A DNA stretch of 52,415 nucleotides from Treponema sp. (GTDB lineage: Bacteria; Spirochaetota; Spirochaetia; Treponematales; Treponemataceae). Both the position numbers and the translations under genes were made by a program. Below, piece by piece: positions 1 through 8,504 of the stretch. The stretch covers positions 1 through 52,415 of the forward strand of contig JAKSTI010000013.1 in NCBI GenBank assembly GCA_024402665.1. Reading direction: 5' to 3'. How positions within the stretch are numbered: position 1 is the first letter of the stretch; the number at the start of each line of letters is the position of its first letter. A model generated the notes under the pieces. The model saw only the letters and a program-made list of their open reading frames with translations. It was not told the origin of the DNA and searched no databases.

Positions 1-89
1 ACAAATGTGTCTTTATCACAAAGAGCATTAATACGTTCAATAGCATGAAGTTTACCTTTTACATGCTGTTTTTCAACATTGTATTCCAT
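1..89 (-). CDS. Acyl-CoA carboxylase carboxyltransferase subunit, N-terminal fragment (cut by window edge)
   Basis: Only the first 29 or so codons lie in the window. The reverse strand starts with ATG at 89 behind an AGAGG ribosome-binding site and reads MEYNVEKQHVKGKLHAIERI followed by NALCDKDTFV. The pattern KGKL-x-A-x-ERI-x-x-L-x-D-x-x-xF is the usual opening of carboxyltransferase beta subunits of propionyl-/acetyl-CoA carboxylases and of methylmalonyl-CoA decarboxylase alpha subunits. These transfer carboxyl groups between biotin and an acyl-CoA. Which enzyme this is cannot be decided from the fragment. The gene runs away from the rest of the window and has its own promoter. Confidence 0.6.
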   Translation of the reverse strand, partial: MEYNVEKQHVKGKLHAIERINALCDKDTF

Positions 90-133
90 TTGAACCTCTT
101 TTTTTAAAATGATTTTCGAACAATATTCAAGAA

Positions 134-163
134 TCTATATGACAAATATATCATAAATGTCAA
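134..163 (-). promoter_or_regulatory. Predicted sigma-70 promoter of the acyl-CoA carboxylase gene
   Basis: On the reverse strand TTGACA (158-163) is followed after 18 bases by TATAGA (134-139). The start codon at 89 follows with a leader of about 40 bases that contains the ribosome-binding site. The spacer holds ATG-rich imperfect palindromic sequence, but no clear operator. Confidence 0.55.
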
Positions 164-170
164 AATAAAA

Positions 171-1022
171 TCAACGGTCTACACCAGTTCCAAACAGCGA
201 AAAATCAGCTCTGGCGGGATCTTCAGGAAAAACTTCTTTCATTTTTTCTGTAAGCATTACTGCGGTTTTTCTTGAGGCTGTGGCATTTTCTGGTAAAAGC
301 CCAAGTTTCTTTCCTTCCTGCATAACATGAACATCCAGTGGAATTAAAAGTGCCCTCTGGGGATACCAGTTCCATATTCCCAAATCTACATTCGAATTCT
401 GGCGGACCATCCATCTTAAAAACATATGAACCCTTTTATTAGCCGAATTTTTTCCTTTAGGAACAATTGCTGATTCTGGAAATGCATTTGAAATTAATAA
501 ATCTAAATTTTTGTGGGGGGAAAGCCTTCCCCTGTCTTCAGCCACAGCGGTTTCGCCCTGCTCCACCACTGCGTCTTCCACCACCCCTTCTCCTAGGGGC
601 ATATCCCCTAAAACCCCTGTCTTCCATATTTTATGAAAATATTCTCCAAGGCTTCCTGCAGTTTTTAAAATTTCTGCCAGCTCACCAAAAAGGCAGTGCA
701 TATCATCGTAAGAATAAAAACGATAGAACTTTTTTTCACCACAAGTAAAATTCGGACTGCCAGCAAGCAGCCATTTTGAAACAGAGCCGCTGGTTCTATC
801 TGCCATTTCCATAATTGACTGGATTTTTGGAATAAACTGTTTTCTGTTTCCAAATGCAAGCATAGCCGCAATAAAGGAGCAGCATTCTACATCTGCAATC
901 TGGGAAACAGGATACCAGCGCAAAAACCGGCTTGGATCACCATCGCAAAAAGAGGGAATTTCATATTTATCTGCCAGCGCCACCAAAATCTGCCTGGTTT
1001 CAAGAGAAAACTTTTTATCCAA
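171..1022 (-). CDS. TIGR02757 / DUF2400 family protein with an in-frame repeat insertion
   Basis: This is a 283-residue protein of unknown biochemical role. Family features seen are the opening LADKYEIPSF, the DP-SRF-x-R pair (30-35), the MLAFGNR block (54-60) and the closing FPEDPARADFSLFGTG (265-280). The start codon is TTG inside TTGGATAA, so it overlaps the stop of the upstream DUF1846 gene and is probably translated by coupling. Residues 135-170 (GVLGDMPLGEGVVED, then repeated VVE/AVAED motifs) are acidic, low in complexity and unlike the rest. They are encoded by a copy of the GC-rich palindromic repeat found between genes elsewhere in the window, and this makes the protein longer than I expect for the family. 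The insertion keeps the reading frame, so the protein may still be made and fold. Confidence 0.75.
   Translation of the reverse strand: MDKKFSLETRQILVALADKYEIPSFCDGDPSRFLRWYPVSQIADVECCSFIAAMLAFGNRKQFIPKIQSIMEMADRTSGSVSKWLLAGSPNFTCGEKKFYRFYSYDDMHCLFGELAEILKTAGSLGEYFHKIWKTGVLGDMPLGEGVVEDAVVEQGETAVAEDRGRLSPHKNLDLLISNAFPESAIVPKGKNSANKRVHMFLRWMVRQNSNVDLGIWNWYPQRALLIPLDVHVMQEGKKLGLLPENATASRKTAVMLTEKMKEVFPEDPARADFSLFGTGVDR
515..595 (-). repeat. Protein-coding copy of the GC-rich palindromic repeat
   Basis: Read on the reverse strand, this stretch has AGAAGGGGTGGTGGAA near its start and CAGGGGAAGGCTTTCCCC at its end. These match the core of the intergenic copies at 34799-34868, 49838-49932 and 51978-52072. 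Between the conserved ends it is diverged. It lies wholly inside the DUF2400 gene and is translated without a stop. Confidence 0.7.
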
Positions 1023-2496
1023 TTAAAGATTTTTGTTTTTTGCTTACTGGTTCACAAGTCAGGTCTACGCCAAGTTTTTTGAAGATTTTGCGGTCTACTT
1101 CGCTAAGCATTACTGTTGTATGAACCTGACAGCCTCTTAAATTAGGAAGCTGTGCAATTGCCTTTTTACAGTTTTCATCATTTTTAGAAAGCATTGCAAG
1201 TGCAACCAGAACTTCATCTGTATGAAGCCGAGGGTTGTTTCCACTTAAGTAAGTTACTTTCATTTCCTGAATAGGTTCAATCATTTCTTTTGGAATAAGT
1301 TTTACTTTGTGATCAATTCCTGCAAGATGTTTTGTTGCATTCAAAAGTAAAGCCGCACTTGTTCCAAGCAATTCTGATGTTTGTGAAGTAATGATTGTTC
1401 CGTCTGGTAATTCAATTGCAGCACAAATTGTTTTATCTTTTGCAGCTCTTTCTTTTGCAGCTACAGTTACCTTACGATAATCTGTTGTAATGTTTTCCTG
1501 CTGCATAATAAGTTCAATTGTTTTAATTTCATCTTCAGTAGCAGAGCCATCTACAAAATTATTCAATGTATTGTAATAGCGGCGAATAATTTCCTGACGG
1601 CTTGCTTCACGACAGGCATCATCATCGTAAATACAAAGACCTGCCATATTTACACCCATATCTGTTGGTGATTTATATGGATTTGAACCGTAAATTCCTT
1701 TGAAAATTGCATCCAGAACTGGGAAAATTTCAATATCACGGTTGTAGTTTACTGTTGTTTTTCCATATGCTTCTAAGTGCCATGGGTCAATCATGTTTAC
1801 ATCTGCAAGATCGGCTGTAGCAGCTTCATAAGCAAGGTTTACTGGATGTTTAAGTGGAATGTTCCAGATTGGGAATGTTTCGAACTTTGCGTATCCAGCT
1901 TTTACACCACGTTTATTTTCGTGATAAAGCTGGCTTAAACAAGTTGCCATTTTTCCTGATCCTGGGCCTGGTGCTGTAATTACAACCAGTGGACGAGTTG
2001 TTTCAATATAATCATTTTTACCAAAACCTTCGTCACTGGCAATTAATGGTACATTTGAAGGGTAACCAGGAATTACATAATGATAGTAAGCCTTGATTCC
2101 CATTTTTTTAAGTTTATTACGGAAGATTTTTGCTGCTTCCTGGCCTGTATAATGTGTAATACAGACACTACCAACCATAAGTCCGCGGCTCTGGAATTCG
2201 TCTCTAAGGCGCAGAACATCTTTATCGTAAGTAATACCAAGATCACCACGAATTTTATTTTTTTCAATATCAACAGCACTGATTACAATAACAATTTCTG
2301 CTACATCAGCAAGCTGCATCAACATGCGTAATTTACTGTCTGGCTGAAAACCTGGAAGAACTCTGGAAGCGTGGAAATCATCAAATAATTTGCCTCCAAA
2401 TTCCAGATAGAGCTTATCACCAAAGTGGGTGATCCTTTCTTTAATGTGTTCAGATTGAATTTTAAGATACTTATCGTTGTCAAAACCGTTTTTCAT
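1015..2496 (-). CDS. DUF1846 domain-containing protein
   Basis: This 493-residue protein is full length for the DUF1846 family. Its landmarks are the N-terminal FDNDKYLKIQSEHIKERI, the YLEFGGKL block (29-36), the P-loop-like TAPGPGSGKMATCLSQLYHE and the central GYAKFETFPIWN-x-PLKHPVNLAYEAATADL. Its function is not established; the family is soluble and conserved in Firmicutes and spirochaetes. It begins at 2496 without a strong ribosome-binding site. Upstream on the reverse strand, TTGTTA and TAAAAT spaced 17 bases apart may be the promoter. The DUF2400 gene follows with an 8-base overlap, so the two form an operon. Confidence 0.85.
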   Translation of the reverse strand: MKNGFDNDKYLKIQSEHIKERITHFGDKLYLEFGGKLFDDFHASRVLPGFQPDSKLRMLMQLADVAEIVIVISAVDIEKNKIRGDLGITYDKDVLRLRDEFQSRGLMVGSVCITHYTGQEAAKIFRNKLKKMGIKAYYHYVIPGYPSNVPLIASDEGFGKNDYIETTRPLVVITAPGPGSGKMATCLSQLYHENKRGVKAGYAKFETFPIWNIPLKHPVNLAYEAATADLADVNMIDPWHLEAYGKTTVNYNRDIEIFPVLDAIFKGIYGSNPYKSPTDMGVNMAGLCIYDDDACREASRQEIIRRYYNTLNNFVDGSATEDEIKTIELIMQQENITTDYRKVTVAAKERAAKDKTICAAIELPDGTIITSQTSELLGTSAALLLNATKHLAGIDHKVKLIPKEMIEPIQEMKVTYLSGNNPRLHTDEVLVALAMLSKNDENCKKAIAQLPNLRGCQVHTTVMLSEVDRKIFKKLGVDLTCEPVSKKQKSLIG

Positions 2497-2596
2497 AACG
2501 GTATTTAATTTTAATGTATTTTGGTTAATTTAACAACAAAGATTTGTATTGCAAAAAAAAGATTTTTATCTTGTTTAATTTTCTTATGTTTTTATT

Positions 2597-2602
2597 TATA
2601 CT
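2597..2602 (+). promoter_or_regulatory. -10 box placed for a leaderless transcript (FMN-binding protein gene)
   Basis: TATACT ends six bases before the ATG at 2609, and no Shine-Dalgarno sequence lies between. Transcription would therefore start at or next to the A of the start codon. No good -35 is seen; TTGTTT at 2571 is 20 bases away. Confidence 0.45.
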
Positions 2603-2608
2603 TCTCCT

Positions 2609-3016
2609 ATGAAGAAATATAAATATCTGCTGATTATTGTTTGTTTTGGACTTTTGTTCTGGTCTTATATGATTAAAAAACAGCGGAATCAGATTAAAGA
2701 AGCAAAAAGTTTACCTTTTTATAATGTAAAAGTTGAATCTGTTGCAGACGGAACTTACAATTCAAAATGTGCCACAAGTTTTTATACTGTTGAACTTGAT
2801 GTTACTGTTGCTGATAAAAAGCTTACAAAAATCGATGTTATTACAAACAAAGGCAAAGGCGATGATAAAGTTACTGCCATTGCTGATTCAATGATTGCTC
2901 AGAATAAAAGTGTTGTTTCTATTATTGATGGTGCGGAACTTGCTAGCCTTGCGTTTATAAGCTGTGTAGATTCTGCCCTTAAAAAAGGTACAGATGAAAG
3001 TAAACTATCAGAATAA
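2609..3016 (+). CDS. FMN-binding-domain-like small exported protein
   Basis: A 135-residue protein with one N-terminal hydrophobic anchor (KYLLIIVCFGLLFWSYMI, about 4-21) and a domain from residue 45. The pattern VADGTYNSKC-x-x-x-FYTVELDVTV with KLTKIDVI, then ADSMIAQNKSVVSIIDGAELASLAFISCVDSAL, matches the FMN-bind fold of RnfG/NqrC-type proteins. In those families a threonine in the SGAT region carries the flavin. Here the matching stretch is DGAELAS, so covalent flavin attachment is uncertain. It diverges from the DUF1846 gene and overlaps queH by 23 bases, suggesting a joint transcript. Confidence 0.6.
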   Translation: MKKYKYLLIIVCFGLLFWSYMIKKQRNQIKEAKSLPFYNVKVESVADGTYNSKCATSFYTVELDVTVADKKLTKIDVITNKGKGDDKVTAIADSMIAQNKSVVSIIDGAELASLAFISCVDSALKKGTDESKLSE

Positions 3017-3641
3017 ACTGGATTCTATCCTTTTAGAAAATTCAAAAGCCTGTATTAAACCAAGTCTGCTCCTTCATGCCTGCTGCGGACCTTGTTCGTC
3101 TTATGTTCTTGAATATTTGTGCAATCATTTTGATATAACTGTTTTCTATTATAATCCAAATATTCATCCATCAGAAGAATATGAACGCCGCCTTAAAGAA
3201 CTAAAAGATTTGTACTTGAAATTCCCGCCTGCAGTAGAAAATCAGATTAAAGTAATTGAATGCAATTATGATCCTCAGGAATTTTATAGTGCCATAAATA
3301 TTCAGAAGGAAAGTGAACTGGCAAAAGAAAAGGAAAAAGGTGAACGTTGCCGCCGATGTTATAAATTCCGTCTGGAAAAAGCATTTGAATATGCAGCCGC
3401 AAATAAATTCGACTATTTTTGTACTACTCTTTCAATCAGCCCTTTTAAGGATGCAGAAAAAATCAACATAGAAGGTCAGCTTATTTCTGAAAAAGGAATT
3501 AACGGTCCTAAATGGCTGCCATCTGACTTTAAGAAAAAAGGCGGATTCAAAAGAAGTCTTGAAATCAGTACAGAATATAATCTTTACCGCCAGCAATATT
3601 GTGGTTGTGTTTATTCCATGCATAATGATTTTATGTTATAA
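2994..3641 (+). CDS. queH: Epoxyqueuosine reductase QueH
   Basis: QueH carries out the last step of queuosine synthesis, reducing epoxyqueuosine in tRNA to queuosine with iron-sulfur chemistry. The 215-residue product has the family cysteine signature: LHACCGPCSS (about 27-36), the FYYNPNIHPSEEYERR block, ERCRRCYKFRLEKAFEYA, TTLSISPFKDAEKIN and the C-terminal GGFKRSLE with YRQQYCGC. The length is normal. The start overlaps the preceding gene by 23 bases, and der begins seven bases after its stop. Confidence 0.93.
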   Translation: MKVNYQNKLDSILLENSKACIKPSLLLHACCGPCSSYVLEYLCNHFDITVFYYNPNIHPSEEYERRLKELKDLYLKFPPAVENQIKVIECNYDPQEFYSAINIQKESELAKEKEKGERCRRCYKFRLEKAFEYAAANKFDYFCTTLSISPFKDAEKINIEGQLISEKGINGPKWLPSDFKKKGGFKRSLEISTEYNLYRQQYCGCVYSMHNDFML

Positions 3642-3642
3642 T
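3637..3642 (+). promoter_or_regulatory. Perfect -10 box six bases before the der start codon
   Basis: TATAAT overlaps the queH stop codon and ends six bases before the ATG at 3649. There is no Shine-Dalgarno sequence in the gap. Der may thus also be made from a leaderless transcript in addition to read-through from queH. A -35 match is poor. Confidence 0.4.
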
Positions 3643-3648
3643 TTACCC

Positions 3649-5154
3649 ATGGCTAAGAAAAAACAGAAACCAGATTTTAGTAAACCAAAACAGAACGAAG
3701 AATTAAAAAATAAACCAGAAGAACAGCCTGATTTTCTTATAGATTCTAACGGCAATTATTTTGAAGAAGATGAAGTTGCCCCGGAAGATAAGGAATATGA
3801 AGGACTTCCTCTTGTAGTTATTGCCGGCAGACCAAATGTTGGTAAATCTACTCTTTTTAACAGATTCCTTCATAAAAGAGTTGCTATTACAAATGACCAG
3901 CCTGGTGTTACTCGTGACCCGGTTGAAGCAACTGCAATTATTAACGATAAACCGGTTCATCTTGTAGACACTGGCGGTTATAAACTTACACGCGATATTG
4001 GAACAAAGGAAGCCGAACTTGATGATTATGTAGTAGAACGCTCCCTTGATATGATTCAGAAGGCAGATGTTGTAATTCTTTTGCTTGAAGCAGGAGTTAT
4101 TACTGGTGAAGATGAAGAATTCATCATTAAAATGCGCCCTTACTGGAATAAGCTGATTGCCGCAGTAAACAAAACAGAAGGCGGTAAAAACGAAGCCGAA
4201 GCATGGAACTATGCAAAATACGGTTTTGATGAATTGATTTTTATCTCTGCTGAACACGGAGACCGCATCAGTGAACTTTCAGATTTAGTTACAAGCCGCT
4301 GTGACTTTTCTAAAGTAAAAGTTTTAAGCGCAGACCGTCCTATTAAAATTGCAATTTTAGGAAAACCAAATACAGGTAAATCAACTTTATCTAACAGACT
4401 TACTCACACAGAAAATTCCATTGTTTGTGATTATGCAGGAACTACCCGTGACGTTGTTGAAGGCGAATTTGAATATGGTGGAAGACACTTTAGAGTTCTT
4501 GATACAGCGGGAATCAGACGAAAGGCAAAAGTTACTGATGATGTTGAATACTATTCTGTAAACAGAGCAATTAAAACTCTTGATGAATGTGATGTTGTTT
4601 ACCTTATGATTGATGCGGTAGAAGGACTTGCCGAACAGGATAAAAAAATCTGTTCCCTTGCATTTGAAAAAGGCCGCGGAATCATTTTTGTTCTGAACAA
4701 ATGGGATTTACGGGAAGAGCAGAATCAGAAAGCAGTAAAAGCAGCCCGTGAATGGATTAATATTATGTTTGGTCAGATGGATTTTGCACCAATTCTTCCT
4801 TTATCTGCACTTGAAGGTAAAGGCGTAAAAGATCTGCTTAATACTACAATTGAATTGTATGAACAGCTTACACGCAAAATCGGAACATCATCTTTGAATA
4901 ATGCACTTCAGGACTGGTTAGACAGATATCCGCCTCCAGCAAGTAAGACAGCCCACTTCAAAATCCGCTATATGACTCAGGCAAGTACAAACCCTGTTTC
5001 TTTTGTAATTTTTGCAACAAGACCAGAAGTTGTTCCTGAACCATATGTTACATATCTTAAAAACCGCATTCGTGAAGATTTAGGTTACGACCATATCCCT
5101 GTTCTTCTTGAAATGAAGGGCAGCCGTACTAAGTGGGAAGATAGAGAACGATGA
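3649..5154 (+). CDS. der: Ribosome assembly GTPase Der (EngA)
   Basis: Der has two GTPase domains in tandem and helps mature the 50S ribosomal subunit. The 501-residue product has an acidic and lysine-rich N-terminal extension of about 50 residues. G domain 1 carries GRPNVGKSTLFNRF, DTGG and NKTE. G domain 2 carries GKPNTGKSTLSNRL, DTAGI and NKWD. The C-terminal KH-like domain carries PPPASKTAHFKIRYMTQ and ends with GSRTKW. I chose ATG 3649 (MAKKKQKPDF) over the earlier in-frame codon at 3559, because the longer form would lie inside queH and add unrelated sequence. The MerR gene overlaps the stop by four bases (ATGA). Confidence 0.95.
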   Translation: MAKKKQKPDFSKPKQNEELKNKPEEQPDFLIDSNGNYFEEDEVAPEDKEYEGLPLVVIAGRPNVGKSTLFNRFLHKRVAITNDQPGVTRDPVEATAIINDKPVHLVDTGGYKLTRDIGTKEAELDDYVVERSLDMIQKADVVILLLEAGVITGEDEEFIIKMRPYWNKLIAAVNKTEGGKNEAEAWNYAKYGFDELIFISAEHGDRISELSDLVTSRCDFSKVKVLSADRPIKIAILGKPNTGKSTLSNRLTHTENSIVCDYAGTTRDVVEGEFEYGGRHFRVLDTAGIRRKAKVTDDVEYYSVNRAIKTLDECDVVYLMIDAVEGLAEQDKKICSLAFEKGRGIIFVLNKWDLREEQNQKAVKAAREWINIMFGQMDFAPILPLSALEGKGVKDLLNTTIELYEQLTRKIGTSSLNNALQDWLDRYPPPASKTAHFKIRYMTQASTNPVSFVIFATRPEVVPEPYVTYLKNRIREDLGYDHIPVLLEMKGSRTKWEDRER

Positions 5155-5483
5155 TTTATTCCATTGGTGACGTAGAAGAATTAACAGGTATAAAGACTCA
5201 TGTGCTTCGTTATTGGGAAGATGTAGTTCCATCTTTTACGCCACAAAAGGATGTTAGCGGAAGACGCACTTATACTCAGCATGATTTAGAAATTATTTTC
5301 CGCCTTAAATATCTTATTAATGAAAAGAAATTCACAGCAGAAGGTGCGGGGCTCCAGATTCTGGAAGAAGCACAGTATGTTCAGGATAATGCAGAAATAA
5401 TCCAGCAGATTCGTGAAGCAAGACGTGAACTTTCTGAAATCTATTTTATGGTAAAAAACTTTAAGCAAAATGAAACAAATTAA
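5151..5483 (+). CDS. MerR-family transcriptional regulator
   Basis: A 110-residue protein with a MerR-type winged helix-turn-helix: YSIGDVEELTGIKTHVLRYWE (first helix-turn-helix, 3-23) followed by RRTYTQHDLEIIFRLKYLI and EGAGLQILEEA. The C-terminal part is a short helix with no obvious ligand or metal site, which fits the short MlrA/DnaA-like MerR proteins rather than metal sensors. It overlaps der by four bases and the next gene by 14 bases, so it is within one operon. Its targets are unknown. Confidence 0.85.
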   Translation: MIYSIGDVEELTGIKTHVLRYWEDVVPSFTPQKDVSGRRTYTQHDLEIIFRLKYLINEKKFTAEGAGLQILEEAQYVQDNAEIIQQIREARRELSEIYFMVKNFKQNETN

Positions 5484-6666
5484 ATATGCAGTTGTAAACT
5501 CTCAGTTTTCTACAGAAAACCTTTCTAGAGAAACTATAAACATCCTTAATAACTTTGACTCTATTGTACAGGGCGTAAAACCATTAAACAGCCGCCAGTT
5601 ACAGCAGCTTCCATATAATATCAGAGAATTATCTCATCAGCTTACAGATAATAGAAGTGAACGCCGCCTTGGATATATGAATGAGAATATTCAGCTTAGT
5701 TCCTATGTAAGATACTATACCTGGTGGAATCTTGTTCGCCTTACAAGACTTTTTTCAAATCTTAGTCCGGAATGTTTTCCTTCAAAAGAAAGTGTCTGCA
5801 TAGATTTAGGTTCGGGGCCATTAACAGTTGTATCTGCTTTGTGGCTTTCTCGCCCTGAACTTAGAAAAGTTAAACTTACCTGGTATTGCCTTGATGTATC
5901 TGCAAACAGTATGGCTTTAGGAGAAGATATATATCTTTCTATTGCTGCAAAAACAGCCGCCACCTCTGGAGCAGAAGAAACTCCCTGGAAAATTATTCGT
6001 GTAAAAGGAAGTTTTGGTACAGCAATCAAACAGAAGGCAGATTTTATTACCTGCGCAAATATGCTTAATGAACTGGATCAGGCAAGTACAATGCCACCAG
6101 AGTATCAGACAAAAAAATATTATGATCAGCTTAAAATCTATTCTGGTGCAAATGCTAAATATCTTTTAGTAGAACCGGGAGTTCCAAAAGCAGCACGAAC
6201 CCTTTCTCTTTTAAGAGGCCGCTTCATCAATGACAATTTCAGAGTCGCTTTTCCATGTCCACATGCCTTAGAATGTCCTATGAACGGATTTAAATCTTAT
6301 ACAGGAAGTAAAAACAAATGGTGTAATTTTGCTTTTTCTACAGAAGATGCTCCTGCAAAATTATTAAAACTTTCTTCAATGGCAAAACTTCCTAAAGAAA
6401 GAGCCGTTTTAAGTTTTATTTCTGTTTCAAATGACTTTAATAAAGAAAGCAAAAATCTTCTTGTAAAAATTGCCAGTGATTCATTCTATTTGCCAGGCAA
6501 CAGAACAGGTTTTTACGGCTGCAGCAAATTAGGACTCACTCTTGTAAACTGCGAAAAAAACACTGCATTAAAATCAGGAGATTTAATTTCTGTTGCCCTG
6601 AACGAAGAAGAATGTGCATCCCTTCCGGTAGATGAAAAGTCCGGGGCAAAATTAATCAGACTTTAG
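5470..6666 (+). CDS. Rsm22-like small-ribosomal-subunit methyltransferase-fold protein
   Basis: The 398-residue protein has a Rossmann methyltransferase core: CIDLGSGPLTVVSALWL (about 109-125), WYCLDVS for the acidic ribose-binding residue, and ITCANMLNEL. Then follow LLVEPGVPKAARTL, the cysteine motif PCPHALECPM and WCNFAF. That order is the hallmark of the Rsm22/mitoribosomal methyltransferase-like family, whose members bind an iron-sulfur cluster through these cysteines and act in small-subunit assembly. Whether this one methylates is unknown. It follows der and the MerR gene in one operon, in keeping with ribosome work. Its stop codon overlaps that of the convergent gene at 6663. Confidence 0.75.
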   Translation: MKQIKYAVVNSQFSTENLSRETINILNNFDSIVQGVKPLNSRQLQQLPYNIRELSHQLTDNRSERRLGYMNENIQLSSYVRYYTWWNLVRLTRLFSNLSPECFPSKESVCIDLGSGPLTVVSALWLSRPELRKVKLTWYCLDVSANSMALGEDIYLSIAAKTAATSGAEETPWKIIRVKGSFGTAIKQKADFITCANMLNELDQASTMPPEYQTKKYYDQLKIYSGANAKYLLVEPGVPKAARTLSLLRGRFINDNFRVAFPCPHALECPMNGFKSYTGSKNKWCNFAFSTEDAPAKLLKLSSMAKLPKERAVLSFISVSNDFNKESKNLLVKIASDSFYLPGNRTGFYGCSKLGLTLVNCEKNTALKSGDLISVALNEEECASLPVDEKSGAKLIRL

Positions 6667-7439
6667 TTTATGCCAAAGATTTCTTCTTTATGAAGAGAAC
6701 CCAATTTTTCCAGCACCTGATGAAGGTCAGAAGGATTTTTTTGTTCCGCCAGAAAATCTTTTAGATCAATAGAAAAACGGTTCATGGAAAAATGCTGGTA
6801 CACAAAAACATTCTGCCACACAGATGGGAACTTTTCATAAGCTTTCTGCAGTTCCTCTTTATATAGAAGAAAAAGCCCTTTGTTTTTTAATTCCGAATAT
6901 CCCACCAGCCAAACCTGAGTTTTTTCTTCTTCAGTTTCTGCGGCATTAAATAATTCAATATGAAGACGGGCTGTTTTTTCTGCCATCCAGCGCTGAGTTT
7001 CTTCAATAAGAGACTGAGCTTTTTCACCGCCCATTTTTATAAGAAGTTCCAGCTGTTTTGTCTTACCACTGTGAACAGGCGTTTTATTCAGAATGATGAC
7101 ATTTTTTCTAAAATCAATATTCAGACATGGATTTCGTTTAAAAAATCCGTCAGCAAGTTTTCCTGCCTGGCCAACAAGATAGCAGCTGTTTTGTAAAAGC
7201 TGTTCGTTTTTTCCTGGATTATCACCAATCACAATAAGTGCAATTCTATCATCTCTGGAAATTTTATCTAAATCAGTATTATAAACTACAGGAAGTTCTA
7301 CAGAATAAGAAAGACCATTGTCGCTGGCAATCTGCTGCTGAAACTGCTTTAATTCAGGAACCATTTTCTGCCACTGTTCAACTTTTGCCTTGAATTCAGT
7401 TTTAAAATCGCTGAAAATTTTCCACTGCTTTTCATTCAT
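6663..7439 (-). CDS. Uracil-DNA-glycosylase-superfamily-like protein
   Basis: This 258-residue protein looks like a divergent member of the uracil-DNA glycosylase fold. The block ALIVIGDNPGKNEQ (about 66-79) resembles the G-x-x-PG-x-x-E water-activating motif. NVIILNKTPVHSG resembles the N-x-x-P strand, and FVYQHFSMNRFSIDL could stand for the closing H-S-P/H-x-S motif. No 4Fe-4S cysteine set is seen. Substrate and repair activity cannot be read from this. It has an AAGGAA ribosome-binding site and stands alone, convergent with the Rsm22-like gene. Confidence 0.45.
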   Translation of the reverse strand: MNEKQWKIFSDFKTEFKAKVEQWQKMVPELKQFQQQIASDNGLSYSVELPVVYNTDLDKISRDDRIALIVIGDNPGKNEQLLQNSCYLVGQAGKLADGFFKRNPCLNIDFRKNVIILNKTPVHSGKTKQLELLIKMGGEKAQSLIEETQRWMAEKTARLHIELFNAAETEEEKTQVWLVGYSELKNKGLFLLYKEELQKAYEKFPSVWQNVFVYQHFSMNRFSIDLKDFLAEQKNPSDLHQVLEKLGSLHKEEIFGIN

Positions 7440-7552
7440 TTTTTATGATTCCTTACTAATATTATTTCTCATTTTACATTTTATGTGTTATCATAGAGTA
7501 TAAGAGTGTTTTTCCGTTAAATCAAATTACTTGCGGTTAATTTGGAGGTTTT

Positions 7553-8380
7553 ATGAAAAAGATTTTTTCGGGAGTTTCAATCGCTTTATTAGGTGCAGCT
7601 CTTTTTGGTCTGGACATTTTCACTTATGCACCAATCTCAGGTAATGTTCAGAGTTATACTCAGACAGATTTTGCAGTTACTTCAAAATTCGGAAATTATT
7701 TCAGAACACCAAGTGCAAAAATTATTCATAATTTGAATCTTGCTGGAAAGGAAGTTGAAACTACAGAATATTCTCCAAAAGATGTAGAACTTTCTAAAAT
7801 CATTTCTAAATATGATGCAACAGGAAATCTTACAGAACAGACTTGCTATGATTCAAACAAAGAAGTGTTATGGAAATCTGTAACAACTTTTAAGGCAGGA
7901 AAAAAGGTAGATTGTTCTGAATATGGAAAAAACGGCATTTTAAAAGGAAAAGTAATTTATACTTATTCTGACGGCGTTCTTTCTGAAGAAACAGGATACG
8001 ATGGCGAAGGTGCAATTTTGTGGAAAACAGTTTACAAATACGATGAAGAAAATCGTGTAGCTGAAGTAAACGAATATTGCGGAAACGGCCAGTTAGATAA
8101 GCAGTCAACTTATACATATGCAAAAAATGGAAAGATTGACAGCATTTCTACTTTTGACAATTACTTAAAGAAAACTGAAACTCTTGTTTTCAAGTTTACA
8201 GCAGACGGTGTTCTTTCACAGATTACTACTTACGATGCTGATAAACAGATTACAAAACGCATTATTGTAAAATGCGACAGTTCAAATAACGTTGCAAAAG
8301 TTTCTGAATACAACATTGCTCAGAAATTCGGAACAACTGTTAATGAATTGATTTCTGTTTCAGAGTTCATTTACCAGTAA
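7553..8380 (+). CDS. Secreted or periplasmic protein with YD-like tandem repeats
   Basis: A 275-residue protein with a signal-peptide-like start (MKKIFSGVSIALLGAALFGL) and a body made of repeated units of about 25 residues. Each has the form Y-D-x-x-G-x-L-x-E-x-T-x-Y-D followed by ILWKTVYKYD or a variant. These resemble RHS/YD or MORN-like beta repeats. No enzyme motif is visible. It has a good GGAGG ribosome-binding site and its own terminator, so it is transcribed alone. Location outside the cytoplasm is inferred from the leader. Confidence 0.6.
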   Translation: MKKIFSGVSIALLGAALFGLDIFTYAPISGNVQSYTQTDFAVTSKFGNYFRTPSAKIIHNLNLAGKEVETTEYSPKDVELSKIISKYDATGNLTEQTCYDSNKEVLWKSVTTFKAGKKVDCSEYGKNGILKGKVIYTYSDGVLSEETGYDGEGAILWKTVYKYDEENRVAEVNEYCGNGQLDKQSTYTYAKNGKIDSISTFDNYLKKTETLVFKFTADGVLSQITTYDADKQITKRIIVKCDSSNNVAKVSEYNIAQKFGTTVNELISVSEFIYQ

Positions 8381-8406
8381 GGCAAAACAAGCGGTGGGTA
8401 CAAAAT

Positions 8407-8455
8407 GCCCCTGAATTGAACGGTTATTTAATCGAACAATTCAGGGGCTTTTTTT
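8407..8455 (+). terminator. Rho-independent terminator
   Basis: A perfect 12-base inverted repeat (8407-8418 and 8437-8448, GCCCCTGAATTG and its complement) with an 18-base loop is followed by seven T. It ends the unit of the repeat protein. Confidence 0.85.
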
Positions 8456-8504
8456 ATAAATAGAATATTGATAATTTACTCTATATGTTTTACGATACTC
8501 ATAT

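Noticed and set aside
467..748. Proline-rich forward frame over the DUF2400 gene
   Set aside because: It is a shadow of the repeat insertion on the opposite strand; the reverse frame has the family motifs.
3559..3648. Upstream extension of der by 30 codons
   Set aside because: The extension lies within queH in another frame and adds non-Der sequence; ATG 3649 gives the expected N-terminus.
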